From Geosiphon pyriformis (lineage: Eukaryota > Glomeromycota > Glomeromycetes > Archaeosporales > Geosiphonaceae), in assembly GCA_016748015.1 (NCBI GenBank), contig JAAOMT010000061.1, positions 62,001 to 126,000 on the forward strand: DNA of 64,000 nt, in the 5' to 3' direction. How positions within the stretch are numbered: the stretch's first letter is position 1; each line of letters starts with the position of its first letter. Below the pieces are notes generated by a model, which saw nothing but the letters and a program-made list of their open reading frames with translations, was not told the origin of the DNA and did no database searches. This document shows positions 34,480 through 46,955 of this stretch, piece by piece. Both the position numbers and the translations under genes were made by a program.

Positions 34480-36772
34480 TAAAAAACTCTTTGTCTCCTT
34501 AATTTTATGACCATGACCAGAGCAAAGAGTAAAAAGGCTGCACCTAATATTTGTCCTAAGATATCTAATAAAATTTCAATCAGAGGAGCTCTTTCTGTTG
34601 TAAAAGCAACTAGGAAAAACGTTTTAGAAGCCTTCCCCTTACCCAGTAATCGTGAAAAGCTGTTTTTGGTAGCCACTAAATCAACTTCCTCATCTTTGGC
34701 TGGTTTTTCACCAGTCAAAGTTCCTTCAAAGAAACACACTTGGGTTAGTCTCAGTGTTGCCTCCACCCCGACTAAGAGCCCAAAAGTTTTTAATAATAGA
34801 CCAGTAAATAAGCTGGTCTTCTCCTCTATAGACTCAACACCTGGTGCTTCTGGCACCACCTCTTCAAAAAAAATGGTCAAAAAAACCAAAAGTTCAGAAA
34901 AGTGGGGGCAGTTGCTTGTCTTTGCTATTGTTACACCGAACTCCTTTGTGGTTCCCAATGAGATTTTAGATAAGATCTCAGTAGCATTATCTGGCACATT
35001 ATCTAAGATGGACCAAGATCAACCACTGGCTGTGTTGTCAAATATGGTGTTTTCTGGCAGATCATTGCCAGTTTTAAAAGCAAAACAATCTCCTCCTGTT
35101 GGGTCACCTGTTCTTGAAAACTGGGCTGATCAAATAGAAACTGATTTATTTCCTCCTCTAGTTTCTGGTGCTACTTCTGGTGGTGCTTGGAAAACTATTA
35201 CTAGTCGTCAAAGGTTTGCTGGGTGGGTGGCCTCCACTCTGGTGTTTAGTACTACTTTTAAAATCAAATTGGCTCATGTTAAGACTGTTTTTCAGTCTGT
35301 GCATGGTTTTTTGGGTGCTAAATCTGTTTCAAAAGACAATGTAAAGCTTTTCTGTGTGGAGTTTGCTTCTTAACAGTCTTTGGAAGCTGCATTTATGGTT
35401 GAGCTTACAAGCTCTGTTCATTTGGTCACTCTCAAAATTGCCAAGTCTTTGGTGGTTTCTGAATTTGGTTCCTTTTCTGCTGCTGTTGCACTGCGTAATG
35501 TACCTTTGGGTATGTCTGCTGCTAACATTAAGTTGGCTTTCAGTGTGTTTGGTAGTGTTACTCATGTTGTGCTGAAGTCTGCTGGCATTTGGCAGTATGT
35601 GGTGGTTTATTTTGAAAAGTTGGACTCTGTTGTGTCTGCCTTGAAGCATTGGTCAGTTTTGGTGGGCAAGGATAATATTAAAATTCTCCCTCTGGTGAAT
35701 CAAAATGAGACTATTTTGTTTTGTGATAAGTTTAAGACCAAATTGGTCAACCTTCCTCCTGGCTGTACTGTCTTTGAAATCAGTAATATGATTTCTCAGA
35801 TTGGTGGTCGAACATGTTTTATCCCTCATTTTTCTGATTCTGGTCATTGTTCCCGGTTTGCTTTGGTTACATTTGACTTTTAAGGCGATTTGAATTCTGC
35901 TGTAGTCAAGACTAATACTCTAAGGAAATGCCATATCTGGTGGGAAACTCCTGGCTGCCGGCGCTGCTTTAGGTGTCAAAAAATGGGCCATCTGGCTGCA
36001 GATTGCAAGATTTCCCCATCTTCTACTCTCAAGATTCCTAAGGTTTTCAAGTCTCATTTTGTGGGTTCTGCTTCATATGCCAAGACTGCTGCTCCTTCTG
36101 GTCTTTCTGAGTTTCCTCTTTTAGTGGCTTCTTTAGCTGCTTCTGCTGCTGATCCTGCTGTTAATTCCAGGTTGGACTCTTTGGAAAAGCAGATTTTGGA
36201 TTTGGCTGCTCTGGTTAAGTTTATTGTCGAGCCTGTTGGTTCTTTGGTTGCTTTGGTGTTTTGTCTTCTTGATGATAATGCCATTAAGACTGTTCAGGTC
36301 GAGAAAGATATCGTTTCCATGATGAGTGCTGCTAACAATTTTTCTAACCTCATGGTTAAAGTTTCCAAGGACATTGCTTGTCTTAGATCTGAGGTTGACT
36401 TTGGTGATATGAATTATGATGGTGTTCTGACTGCTAAGCCTTTTTTTTTGAGTGAGAACACTATTGAGCGTGTTATTGCTTTGTGGCAAATGTCTGATGC
36501 TGAAACCAGGGGCAATATTGAGTTTACTAGATTGTTTCTTAGTGAGTTTATTTTTGATTCTAAGAATCTGAATGGTATCATTGAGAGAATTCATGGGTTG
36601 GAGTTATTCTCATCTACTTTTGATTTAGCGTAGTGAGTCCTTGATTGGGCCGAGTGTCTGATCACATGTAGAAAATGCATGATTTACACCTATAATGTAA
36701 TCTCTTCTGTGATATCATAGTTTAGGTAGTATTTGGGTCTTGCTCATTAAAATAAATAAATAAAAATATATA
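34480..36772 (+). mobile_element. ORF1-only LINE element J (best preserved)
   Basis: Short leader (AAAAAACTCTTTGTCTCC), a 709-codon ORF1 with only two stops, then directly a 3' tail (GTATTTGGGTCTTGCTCATTAAAATAAATAAATAAA) like that of the autonomous LINE at 56486-63310. There is no endonuclease or RT. The copy is complete from leader to tail, so lack of ORF2 looks like its structure rather than a truncation. Confidence 0.75.
34507..36633 (+). pseudogene. LINE ORF1-like protein of J (RRM-like domain and CCHC knuckle)
   Basis: ATG at 34507 starts MTMTRAKSKKAAPN. The single frame is broken only by TAA at 35371 and TAA at 35881, each one change from a Gln codon. Residues 1-200 are basic and Ser/Thr-rich with no fold recognised. 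An RRM-like domain lies at about residues 329-400 (LRNVPLGMSAANIKLAFSVF, IWQYVVVYFEKL), and a CX2CX4HX4C knuckle (CFRCQKMGHLAADC) at residues 487-500. The C-terminus is unlike copies I, H and K. The LINE ORF1 at 61306-63220 shares the KIFY/VF-SVFG-IGLWQ and WSVLVGKD segments, so this is a divergent ORF1: an RNA-binding particle protein rather than an enzyme. Confidence 0.8.
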
Positions 36773-36814
36773 TATATTTAGAATAAGTTTTTTTAATAGT
36801 CTTAATATAATTTA

Positions 36815-36935
36815 ATCTAAATTAAATTTATGTTTAATTATATATAAAAATAGATAAATTATGTTTAATTTAAAACTTTTATATAATTATATTATATTAG
36901 ATAATAATTATATTAAAAAAATATTTTATATATTT
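36815..36935 (+). repeat. LINE-type 3' tail stub between J and K
   Basis: About 120 bp matching the tail of K (ATATAAAAAGCACATGAACC ... TATTGTATTAGATAGTAGTTG) in decayed form (ATATAAAAATAGATAAATTATG ... TATATTAGATAATAATTA). It is probably a strongly 5'-truncated insertion of the same family. Confidence 0.5.
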
Positions 36936-37152
36936 ATTTATTTTATAATAAAAGTAATTATAAAAATATATATTAGAAAAATAAAAATAAATAAATAATA
37001 CTATAATATATATATAATTTTTAATTTAATAAATTAAATATATTTAAAAAAAATTTGTATAAAATTAAAATAAATAATTTATTAAATTTATTAATTATAT
37101 TTATTATTACTGTAAAATAAAGTATAAAAAAACTTTTTGTTTTCTTAATTTT

Positions 37153-40105
37153 ATGATTATGACCAAAACAAAGAATAAAAAAGCTGTATCTAATATCTTT
37201 CCTGAAATATCTAATAAAATTTCAACCAGGAAAGTTTTTTCTGTTGTAAAAACAACTAGACAAAATGTTTTAAAAGTCTTCTCTTTATTTAATAATCATG
37301 AAAAGCTGTTTTTAATAACTATTGAAGCAATTTTTTATCTGACTGGTCTTTCATCAGTCAAAGTTCTCTTAAAAAGACATACTTGGATTAGTTCTAGTAT
37401 TGTTTCCACTTTAACTAAAAGCTTAAAAGTTTTTAATAATAGACTAGTAAACAAACTAATTTTCTCTTCTATAGCTTTAATATCTAGTGCTGTTAATACC
37501 ATCTTTTCAAAAAAAATGGTTAAAAAAACCAAAAGTTCAGAAAAGTGGGAGCAGTTACTTGCCTCTGCTATTATTATAACAAACTCTTTTGTAGTTTCCA
37601 ATAAGATCTTAAGTAAAATCTTCATAGTATTATTCAGCACATTATTCAAGATGAGCCAAGATTAACTATTGGCTGTGTTGTCAAATGTTATCTTCTGGCA
37701 AATCATTGTTAGTTTTAGAAACAAAACAATTATTTTCTGTAGTGTTATCTGTTCTTAAGAATTGGATTGACCAAATAGAAACTAAATTATTATTTTTTTG
37801 GTTTCTGGTGCTGCCACTAGTAGTGCTTGAGAAATCATTGCTAGTTATCTAAGGTTTGCTAAGTAGGTGGTTTCCACTCTGGTGCTTGGTGCTACTTTTA
37901 AGATCAAATTGGCTTATATTAAAGCTGTTTTTCAGTCTATACATGGTTTTTTGGGTGCAAAATCTGTTTCTAAGAACAATATAAAGCTCTTTTGTATGGA
38001 GTTTGTTTTTCAAAGTTCTTTGGATACTGCATTTCTGGTTGAGCTTACAAGCTTTGTTTGCCTTGCCACTCTTAAAATTGCCAAGTTTTTAGTGGTTTCT
38101 AAGTCTGGTTCTTTTCTTGCTGCTGTTGTACTGTATAATATGTCTTTAAAGGTGTTTGCTGTCAATATTAAGTCAGTATTACTCATAAAATATAGGAAGT
38201 ATATTAGCATATAAATTAGCCAATTAGAAGTAACCATAGTAAATATGGAATTTCAGAAATTTCAGGATTCTCATACAAGGAATCACAAGATTCCAGAATT
38301 CCAAGATTCCTCTCAAAAGGAATGGCAGAATTCCAGGAATTCCAGAATTTCTGGTGTAAAGAATTGAGAAATTAAAAAATCTCAATTATGTATATATAGC
38401 AGTAGCATTAAAAATAGAAAAGACAGACCTCTCTGTTGAAATTTAATCTAAGCAATTGTCCACATCACAAATATCAATAAATAATTATTCACTATCTCCA
38501 ATTTTACTCTTTACTATCAACACTTTATGTTGATAGCAATTGATACTTAATTACACTAGAACAATAGCTCTTAATCACGACTATTGATGAGATACTAACT
38601 TGTATACTGTCTTGGCTTATTTTTTTATTTTCTTTTGTTTTTTTTGTTTTTTTTGTTTTTTTTCTTTGATTTTATTGTTGTGCACTAATTGATTAAAAAG
38701 AATAACGCACGGAATTACTGATGTCAAAGTAACTGGTAAAAGACCCAGAAATAAGGATAGAACACTCAATTGAGAATAGTTTACTAGGGAGAATACCAGC
38801 CATTACACTGAGAAAGAAATTGACAAAACTGTGGTTTCAGAAAGCTACAGATAAACACTATTGAATCTCTGTTCATTATACAAAGAACTCAACCAAAACC
38901 TTTAAATACAAACAACTTTCAGATAAAATTACCAACTAGAACATTAATCAAGCACCAAGTTACAGGTTTGTTATTTGCTTTAAGACCTAAATAATCATCT
39001 GTAACATCAGCTCTTAGTATTTTTGGTGAAGTTTCTTGTATTGTGCTAAAGCCTGCTAGTGTTTGGCAATATGTGGTTGTTTACTTTAAAGGATTGAATG
39101 CTGCTGTATCTGTTCTCACTTACTGGTCAATTTTGGTAAACAAAAATAGTGTTCAAATTTTTTTTTATCAATCAAAATAAGACCATTTTGTCTTATAATC
39201 AATTCAAAGCCAAGTTGGTTAATTTTCTTTTTGGCTGTATTGCCTTTAAAATTAGTAATATAATCTCTCAGATTGGTGGTTGGATTTGTTTTATTCCTCA
39301 TTTACCTGATTTTGGTTATTGTTCTTAGTTTGCTCTGGTTATATTTGATTCTTAAATTGATTTGAATTCTGTGATTGTCAAAATTGGTATACTAAGAAAG
39401 TGCCATATTTGGTAAGAAACTCCTGGTTGTTGGCACTGCTTTAGGTGTCAAAAAGTGGGCCATTTGGCTGTGAATTGCAAAATATCTTTGCCTTTCTCTT
39501 ACAAGACTCCCAAGATATTTAAACCATGTTTTGTGAGTGATGTTTCTTATGCAAAAACTTCTGCTTTTTTAAATTCTTCTGAGTTTTCTCCTTTGGCAGC
39601 TTTTACTTCTCCTTCCATAGTTGTTGATAATCTCTTAGTGTTCTTTTAATTGGCTTCTTTGAAGTCTAATTTGGTCAAGCTTTCTGCTTTGGTTAAATTT
39701 ATTGTTAAACCAATTGGTTCTTTGGTCAAATTGTTCAAACAATTTATTAATAAAGATTTGGTTTTAAGCAGTAAACTTGGCCTTAAAGTTAATAAGGTTT
39801 TGGTACATATAAGTTCCTTTAGTAAAGTTGTTGGTAAGTTGAAAAGAAAAGTGGTTTTTTTTTAAAAAAAGTGCTGCATAAAGGATATTAATATGTCTGG
39901 TAATTTAAAGCACCTAGTTGGTTTGAATAATAAGATGTTTTCTAACTTGATGTTTCTTTAAAAACATGAATTTATTGATATTAAAGTTAATGTTTTAAAG
40001 ATAGCTGAATGGCTGGTTGGATTGGTTCCTTGTAGTGCTATTTTGTTTTTTGTCATTCAAAAAATGTTATCTTTGAGTAAGTTTTCTTTGGGTGCATTAA
40101 TGTAG
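37153..40105 (+). pseudogene. ORF1-like protein of K
   Basis: Starts ATG ATT ATG ACC AAA ACA, colinear with J. Open at 37153-37665, then with several stops. The RRM-like domain is cut at NIKS by the solo LTR and resumes ALSIFGEVSCIVLK at 39007. The knuckle region reads CFRCQKVGHLAVNC (39438-39480) with the CCHC ligands intact. The C-terminal part (KVNKVLVHISSFSKVVGKLKRK and a stop near 40105) is shared with H and I and absent from J. It is closer in base composition to I than to J: many J positions with C or G are T or A here. Confidence 0.78.
38177..39006 (+). repeat. Solo LTR of the B family inside K
   Basis: An 830 bp LTR with B-type U3 repeats (GGAATTCC units at 38250-38370), TATA at 38388-38398, AGCACCAAGTTACAG near 38951-38965 and terminal GTAACA. 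Flanked by TCAG at 38173-38176 and 39007-39010. Its removal rejoins the ORF1 frame of K. Confidence 0.92.
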
Positions 40106-40240
40106 TATAGCCTGAACTGATTTGAATAGCTGGTTACATATAAAAAGCACATGAACCACATTTAATTTAAGACTCTATATAGTCATATTGTATTAGATAG
40201 TAGTTGGGCCTTGTTTGTTAAACATTAATAAACATTAATA

Positions 40241-41162
40241 ATAAAAAAATAAAGTTATAACTAACTTTAATTTAATAAATAAATATTATATATTAAATAA
40301 GCTTGGTCAAAACAAAGTTTTTTCTTTTTTGTTATAACATATATTCTATAATTTTTGATTGTGCAAAATAAAACATAATAAAAGTTTATATAAATATAAA
40401 TTAAATACAAAAAAATTAATAAGCAAGCTAATGCAAAAGTTCTAAAATTTAAATCAATAAAATGTAATTGATTGCATCTATGTAATTTGAAAATTATAAC
40501 TATGTAATTATTTTTAATTATATAAATATTATTTTATGTTTAAAATAAATTTTTGATTTTTGTTATATTTATAATTAATTGTGTATTTGTTTTTAGTGCT
40601 AAATATTGTATACAGCATCAAATTATGCAATATGGAAATAATTGAAATTTACTTATTAAATTGTAAAGCATAAACCAACACAAACAAAATAATAAAACTA
40701 AAAAATAATTAAAATGGTCAAATGTACACTAACACAAATTTTTTGGTGCAGAATCAACAACTTTCAATGAAAATATCGATCTTAAAACATTCCTAGTTCG
40801 CGATTCAGACGCGAAACTTTGATTATTTCAAAATTTTCTTGCATTCAAATTTCATTGTCACACTACTATGTCTGTGACTACTGACCTGAAGTAGATCCCT
40901 ATCTCAAAAATGAACAACTTCTGGTTGATATACATTCCTGGTAAAAGATAGGGATAATCTATTCTTTAATATTTGACGCAAATCTACTTCCTTAATATGG
41001 GGTTCTCAAAAGTTGAGGAATTTTAGTTGATGAGAATTCGTAAATTTGCTTAAAAAAAAAAGGAATCACAACAAATTTTCAATGAAATAACATAACCAGC
41101 TTCGAAAAAAAATAATTACTTGTAATCTTGACGGAGATTTATGTCTTCAAATAATCAGTTAT
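40241..41162. other. Spacer between K and TGS1
   Basis: AT-rich to about 40700 with no coding signal. From 40740 the composition becomes more balanced and probably includes the TGS1 3' untranslated region. Two perfect short inverted repeats are visible: GTTCGCG/CGCGAAAC at 40796-40817 and ATCCCTATCT/AGATAGGGAT at 40895-40955. No gene recognised. Confidence 0.5.
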
Positions 41163-42665
<1,503 letters not shown>

Positions 42666-42859
42666 GTTGTGCTTTTTATGAGTCTTACAATTAGTGACTG
42701 GTTACAAAAATATTTTTTTGCGATCTCTTCCCATGCACAAAAGTCACTGGACATGGGGAATCATATCATGCATAGCCCATACCCGGTGATTTTTGTATTT
42801 ATTTGCACACCAAGGCAAGCAAAGAAACTCGGCATCTCATCGGACACGTTACGTCTTTA

Positions 42860-43790
42860 GGTTAAGCTAAGAAATCTCGTCTTTACGATAACTCCTTCCT
42901 TTTTCCCGAACTAAATCCCTAAAATACAACCACGGCCGCACCTCCACTATCAAGAAAGATTACCTCTACGCCTATGTCTCTAGTACCAAGAAAAAGGTAT
43001 CTGGCGATAAAAGGGGCTTTTCCTTTCTCGATTTACAACTTATGAACTTCTCAGCGATATCGCCTCAGGTGTCAACTTCAAACGAGCGGGACTTAAGCCC
43101 TATTGGAACGGGCAAGTCACCCCATTGCGGCCGTCTCTGCCGCTTTGCCTTCGACCTACAATACATCATTCTGCAAATCTCGTGGTTCTCCTTGGCGATG
43201 AAATCTCCGACGAGCGCGAACTTTCCCAGGTTATTTTTGTCATCAATAATATCTTAATCTGTAAATTTCAAGGACGGCGATCAGCTAAATAGAGAAGAGA
43301 GCGCTAGAACAAGCAAAAAGCGCAAGACGAAAATCAGGACAATGGGAGCACGCAACAAATGACGACGCTCGGGAGAAACTTTCAATCACACGGTATTGGT
43401 CAAGGTCTATCCCAACTACCTTCAGAAGCATTTATTAAAGTGATAGATTGGCTTGGCTAGGTTTACCTTTAATACCGTAGTGAGATGGAACAAAAGACGT
43501 TGTGTTGTGTTTAATCAAAATGGCATTACGGAAATGAAATGGCCGAAGCCTATGACGTTTCAACAAAATGTCTTCACTTTCGGCTATTGGGACCAACGCA
43601 AGTTTTATAGAGCTATCGTCCGTCTCAGCATGCTCTTACGAGGTTGCTTAGGTTCAGGGACTAATATCACTTATGAAACCAGTAATCAGGCTCTAGGGGC
43701 ACGAGACAAAATTATTAGAAGGCAATGTAAAGCGAAAACAAGGTGCCCCATCACAACATCTTTCTTTCCATTCACTTAAGTCATTGTGGA
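42860..43790 (+). pseudogene. Unidentified coding relic next to TGS1
   Basis: A GC-richer stretch, with abundant CpG, in which three frame segments read like protein. 42919-43035: YNHGRTSTIKKDYLYAYVSS through KRGFSFLDL. 43035-43229: TYELLSDIASGVNFKRAGLK, then LVVLLGDEISDERELSQ. 43273-43779: DGDQLNREES, with stops at a TGA (possible CGA), TAG and TGA, ending FGYWDQRKFYRAIVRLSMLL. A 43-bp GT...AG gap (43230-43272) would join the last two in frame. I do not recognise the family. It could be a decayed host gene divergent from TGS1 or an acquired sequence. Confidence 0.4.
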
Positions 43791-46700
43791 ACCGTTTAAA
43801 AAATTTAGTTTCCCGAAAAAATTTCTGGTCTACCTTTTTTAATTTAATTTTTTCACAATAAGGATGGCGCGTGTAATGGGCTATTTCCACTGGCGAGGAG
43901 TTAGTGTTGTCATTCCAAATGAGGCTTATACAACCAGGACTTGTGCTGGTGTGGCAACATAAAAAGTGGGTCCGAAGTGTATAACTGCCGGACTTCCCGG
44001 GCTGTTATGGACAGCGCTCGGGGATCTTCTGAGCATTTTTTGATTGAGCCTGATCTTCTGAGGGTCATGCAGGAAATAATAATTATACTATAATTCATAA
44101 GGTACACCATATTTATTGTTTAGAAAAATTGGGAATTGTTTTATTTTAATTCGGACGGAATATTATAAACACAACAAAAAAACTTCATACATTATAATAA
44201 AGTCGATTTTTATAAACATTATAAATATTAATGAATATTTTGTTTATATTTACCACAAGTCCTGAAATTTTTATTTATTTTAAAAATACAAATCGAAAGT
44301 AATTTAATTGTATTTAAAATAAAAAATTTATTTTATTTTTTATCATTATGCTTTAGGTATAGTCCAACCACCGACTATTCTCGCACGGCGTGAGTGTCAT
44401 ACATTAAATGTGGTTCGTGGATAACTGCATGTGACCAGCCACCTGAGCCGATCAGTAGCCAAAGACTACTAAAAATTATATATACATATATTTTTTGTTT
44501 TAATAAAGTGCGACTCACATACTTTTTCCATGTAATTGGCCAGTTAAGACCATACAATGTTGAATCTAATATTACTTTGAACAGTCATTTTATCCATATA
44601 CTTACAAAAAATATTATTTTTAATTAACCTATTCATTTAACCAACAGTTTTCTAAGAATTAAACTTAAAATTAAAAGCATTCAATTTTTATGGCATTATT
44701 ATTTTAACAAAAGTTTCTTTATCTAAAAATAAACTTTTAATAATATTAGCTTACATATTATTTTGAATATTATCTAAGTTGTATTCTATATTTATTTTAA
44801 GATTAATTACTTTTTTATTCAAATTAATAAAATTTTACCAAAAATACCAATATTATAATTCAAAACAAGAATTTATTTATTTATTTATTTATTTTATAAT
44901 CTATAATTGGCAATATTAATAATAAGAAATATAATTAAACAGACCAAAAATCTAATTAATTTAATAATAAACTTGATTAACAAAAACAGATTAACAATCT
45001 AGAATTTTAAAATAACCAGTCTAAAATCAAAAACTATATTAAAAATAACAAAAAATTGGAAAATCAAAAAAAACAATAGTTTTTATATATAATTTTAAAC
45101 CAATAAAGTAGATTTTAAAAACTTTAAAATTTATTAAAAATTTAGATAAAAATATTAAAAAACAATAATAATTAACTAAATAATCTAAATTTTAATATTA
45201 AAAGCAATACTAACAATCAAACATTTATTATTTTCAAAGAAATTTAAGTTGGTAAAATTAGGTTTTTAATTGAAATTATTGTTGTTATTAGTTTTATTGT
45301 TCTAATTGTTATTATTTCTAAGAACCAAAAAAAGCAAAAAAGAATTATTACAATCTTTTAAGAAATATTTAATTAATTCACAGCAATAACACACAAATAT
45401 ATCACAATTTTGTTGTTTTTGATTATAAAATAATTGTTAAAACTAATTATAGTAAAAGTTAAATTTGGATCTTTGAAGTTATTAGATTTTTTTTATTGTT
45501 TAAGCTAATAATTTTAATAATTAAACAAAATTAATAGTAAGACTATTTATTTATTAATTGTTTATTTGAGTCTTAAGTTTGAACAGTAAAAAAAATAGCA
45601 GCTATTTAAAAAGCTAAAGCCATAACAAAAGCAAAAGCAAAAATTAGAAATGTAAATTCTAAATGTATTTTTTGGTTATCTTTGATTTTTTGATTAAGTT
45701 TAATAATTATATTTATTATAAAATTGTTTTTTAAAGCCAAAAGAAGCCAAAAAGCATATAATAAGTCAGTTTTTAATTTTTTTATAAAAGAATAAATTAT
45801 CTGTTTTTTAGTTTAATTTTTTTTAGTATTTACTTATTTAATTAGTTTTTTTATAATCTTGACATATTTAATTACAACTTTATCAAAATTTTGAGTTTTT
45901 TTTAGTTTTATATACTATTTGAAAAATAAAAATAAAATTTTAAATATGAATTTAAATTATATAGTAAAAAAAGTATTTTTTTTTAGTCTGTATTAATATC
46001 TATTTAATAATTTTTTATAGTATACTAATATTAGTTTTTTGTAAAAACCATGTAGCAAAAAAGTTTAAAAATAGCCAACTATAATTTGGAATTTATATTT
46101 AGCATTATATTAATTAATTGTTGTGACTTTTTTAAAATTATCTAATTATTTAATTAAATTTTATATATTATCTTGAAATAAGAGTAGTAAAATATTGTTT
46201 TTTTATTTTAAGTTAATTTGTATATCTTGAAAAACAGCCAAAATATTTGTTTATATTGAATTATTAGTTATTGGTTCAAAAATAACTGTTTTTATAGAAA
46301 AGTCTAATTTACTTAAAAAAAAATCAAAAACAAAAACAGTTTAATAGCTTTCTTTTTTTGTTTTAAAAAAGTTTTTAATTAATTAATAAGCAATTATTTA
46401 AATATAAATTTCGAAATTAGGTATTAATTGTTTAAAAATTACAAAATATAAAAGCTGACTAATATTGTTATTTCTTTTTTTAAAAAAGTTTTTAAAGTAA
46501 GTTTGATTATAAAAACATATAATATAAACAATATAAGTTTTAACTGAATATTTATTTAAAAACCAGTTTTAAAAGTTTTAAATTTGTTTATTAGATTGAT
46601 TTAAAACAGAAAAACAAATTAAACAAAAAAACAAAAAAGTTAAATTTAATAAAATTTAAATCATTTTTGTTTGTATACTTTAAAGTATTTTTTTAATTAT

Positions 46701-46955
46701 TATAGTAAGTATAAATAATTATTCATATAATAAAAAACAAAATAAATTTTAACAATCTTACAAAAAACACTACTTTTATATTATAAGTTAAAATAACAAA
46801 CTAATAAATAACAAGCTTGTATAATAATAAAATTAATCAAAAAAAATTTAACTTTAAATAAAAAATTAAATTAGTATAAATTCAATATGTAAAATCAGTT
46901 TTATAAATATCTTAACTACTATTTTTTTAAAAAATAATAAAAAAATTTGAAAGTA
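43791..46955. other. AT-rich stretch with no recognised gene
   Basis: Apart from a more balanced patch at 43860-44100 and an isolated GC-richer patch at 44355-44480, this is A/T-rich. There is a short (TTTA)n tract near 44874-44893 and no frame of substance. It is probably old transposon remains, but I could not align it convincingly to the other elements. Confidence 0.5.

Larger units (their letters stand above)
37120..40240 (+). mobile_element. ORF1-only LINE element K, interrupted by a solo LTR
   Basis: Same leader (AAAAAACTTTTTGTTTTC), start codon and order as J. ORF1 runs 37153-38176, is split by the solo LTR 38177-39006 (with TCAG duplicated), and resumes at 39011 through 40105. A 3' tail follows with GATAGTAGTTGGGCCTTGTTTGTTAAA near 40195-40221. 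No ORF2. Fifth member of the head-to-tail set on this strand. Confidence 0.8.

Noticed and set aside
34476-34997. 173-codon open frame antisense to ORF1 of J
   Set aside because: Shadow frame: the opposite strand has the ATG, the conserved domains and homology with K, I, M and LINE L.
31493-40240. Claim that the LINE array marks a telomere
   Set aside because: No telomeric repeat is visible and TGS1 with further elements follows; the HeT-A comparison is kept only for element structure.
40796-40955. Two short hairpins near the TGS1 3' side as terminal repeats of a MITE
   Set aside because: The arms do not match each other and no target duplication was found; recorded only as inverted repeats.
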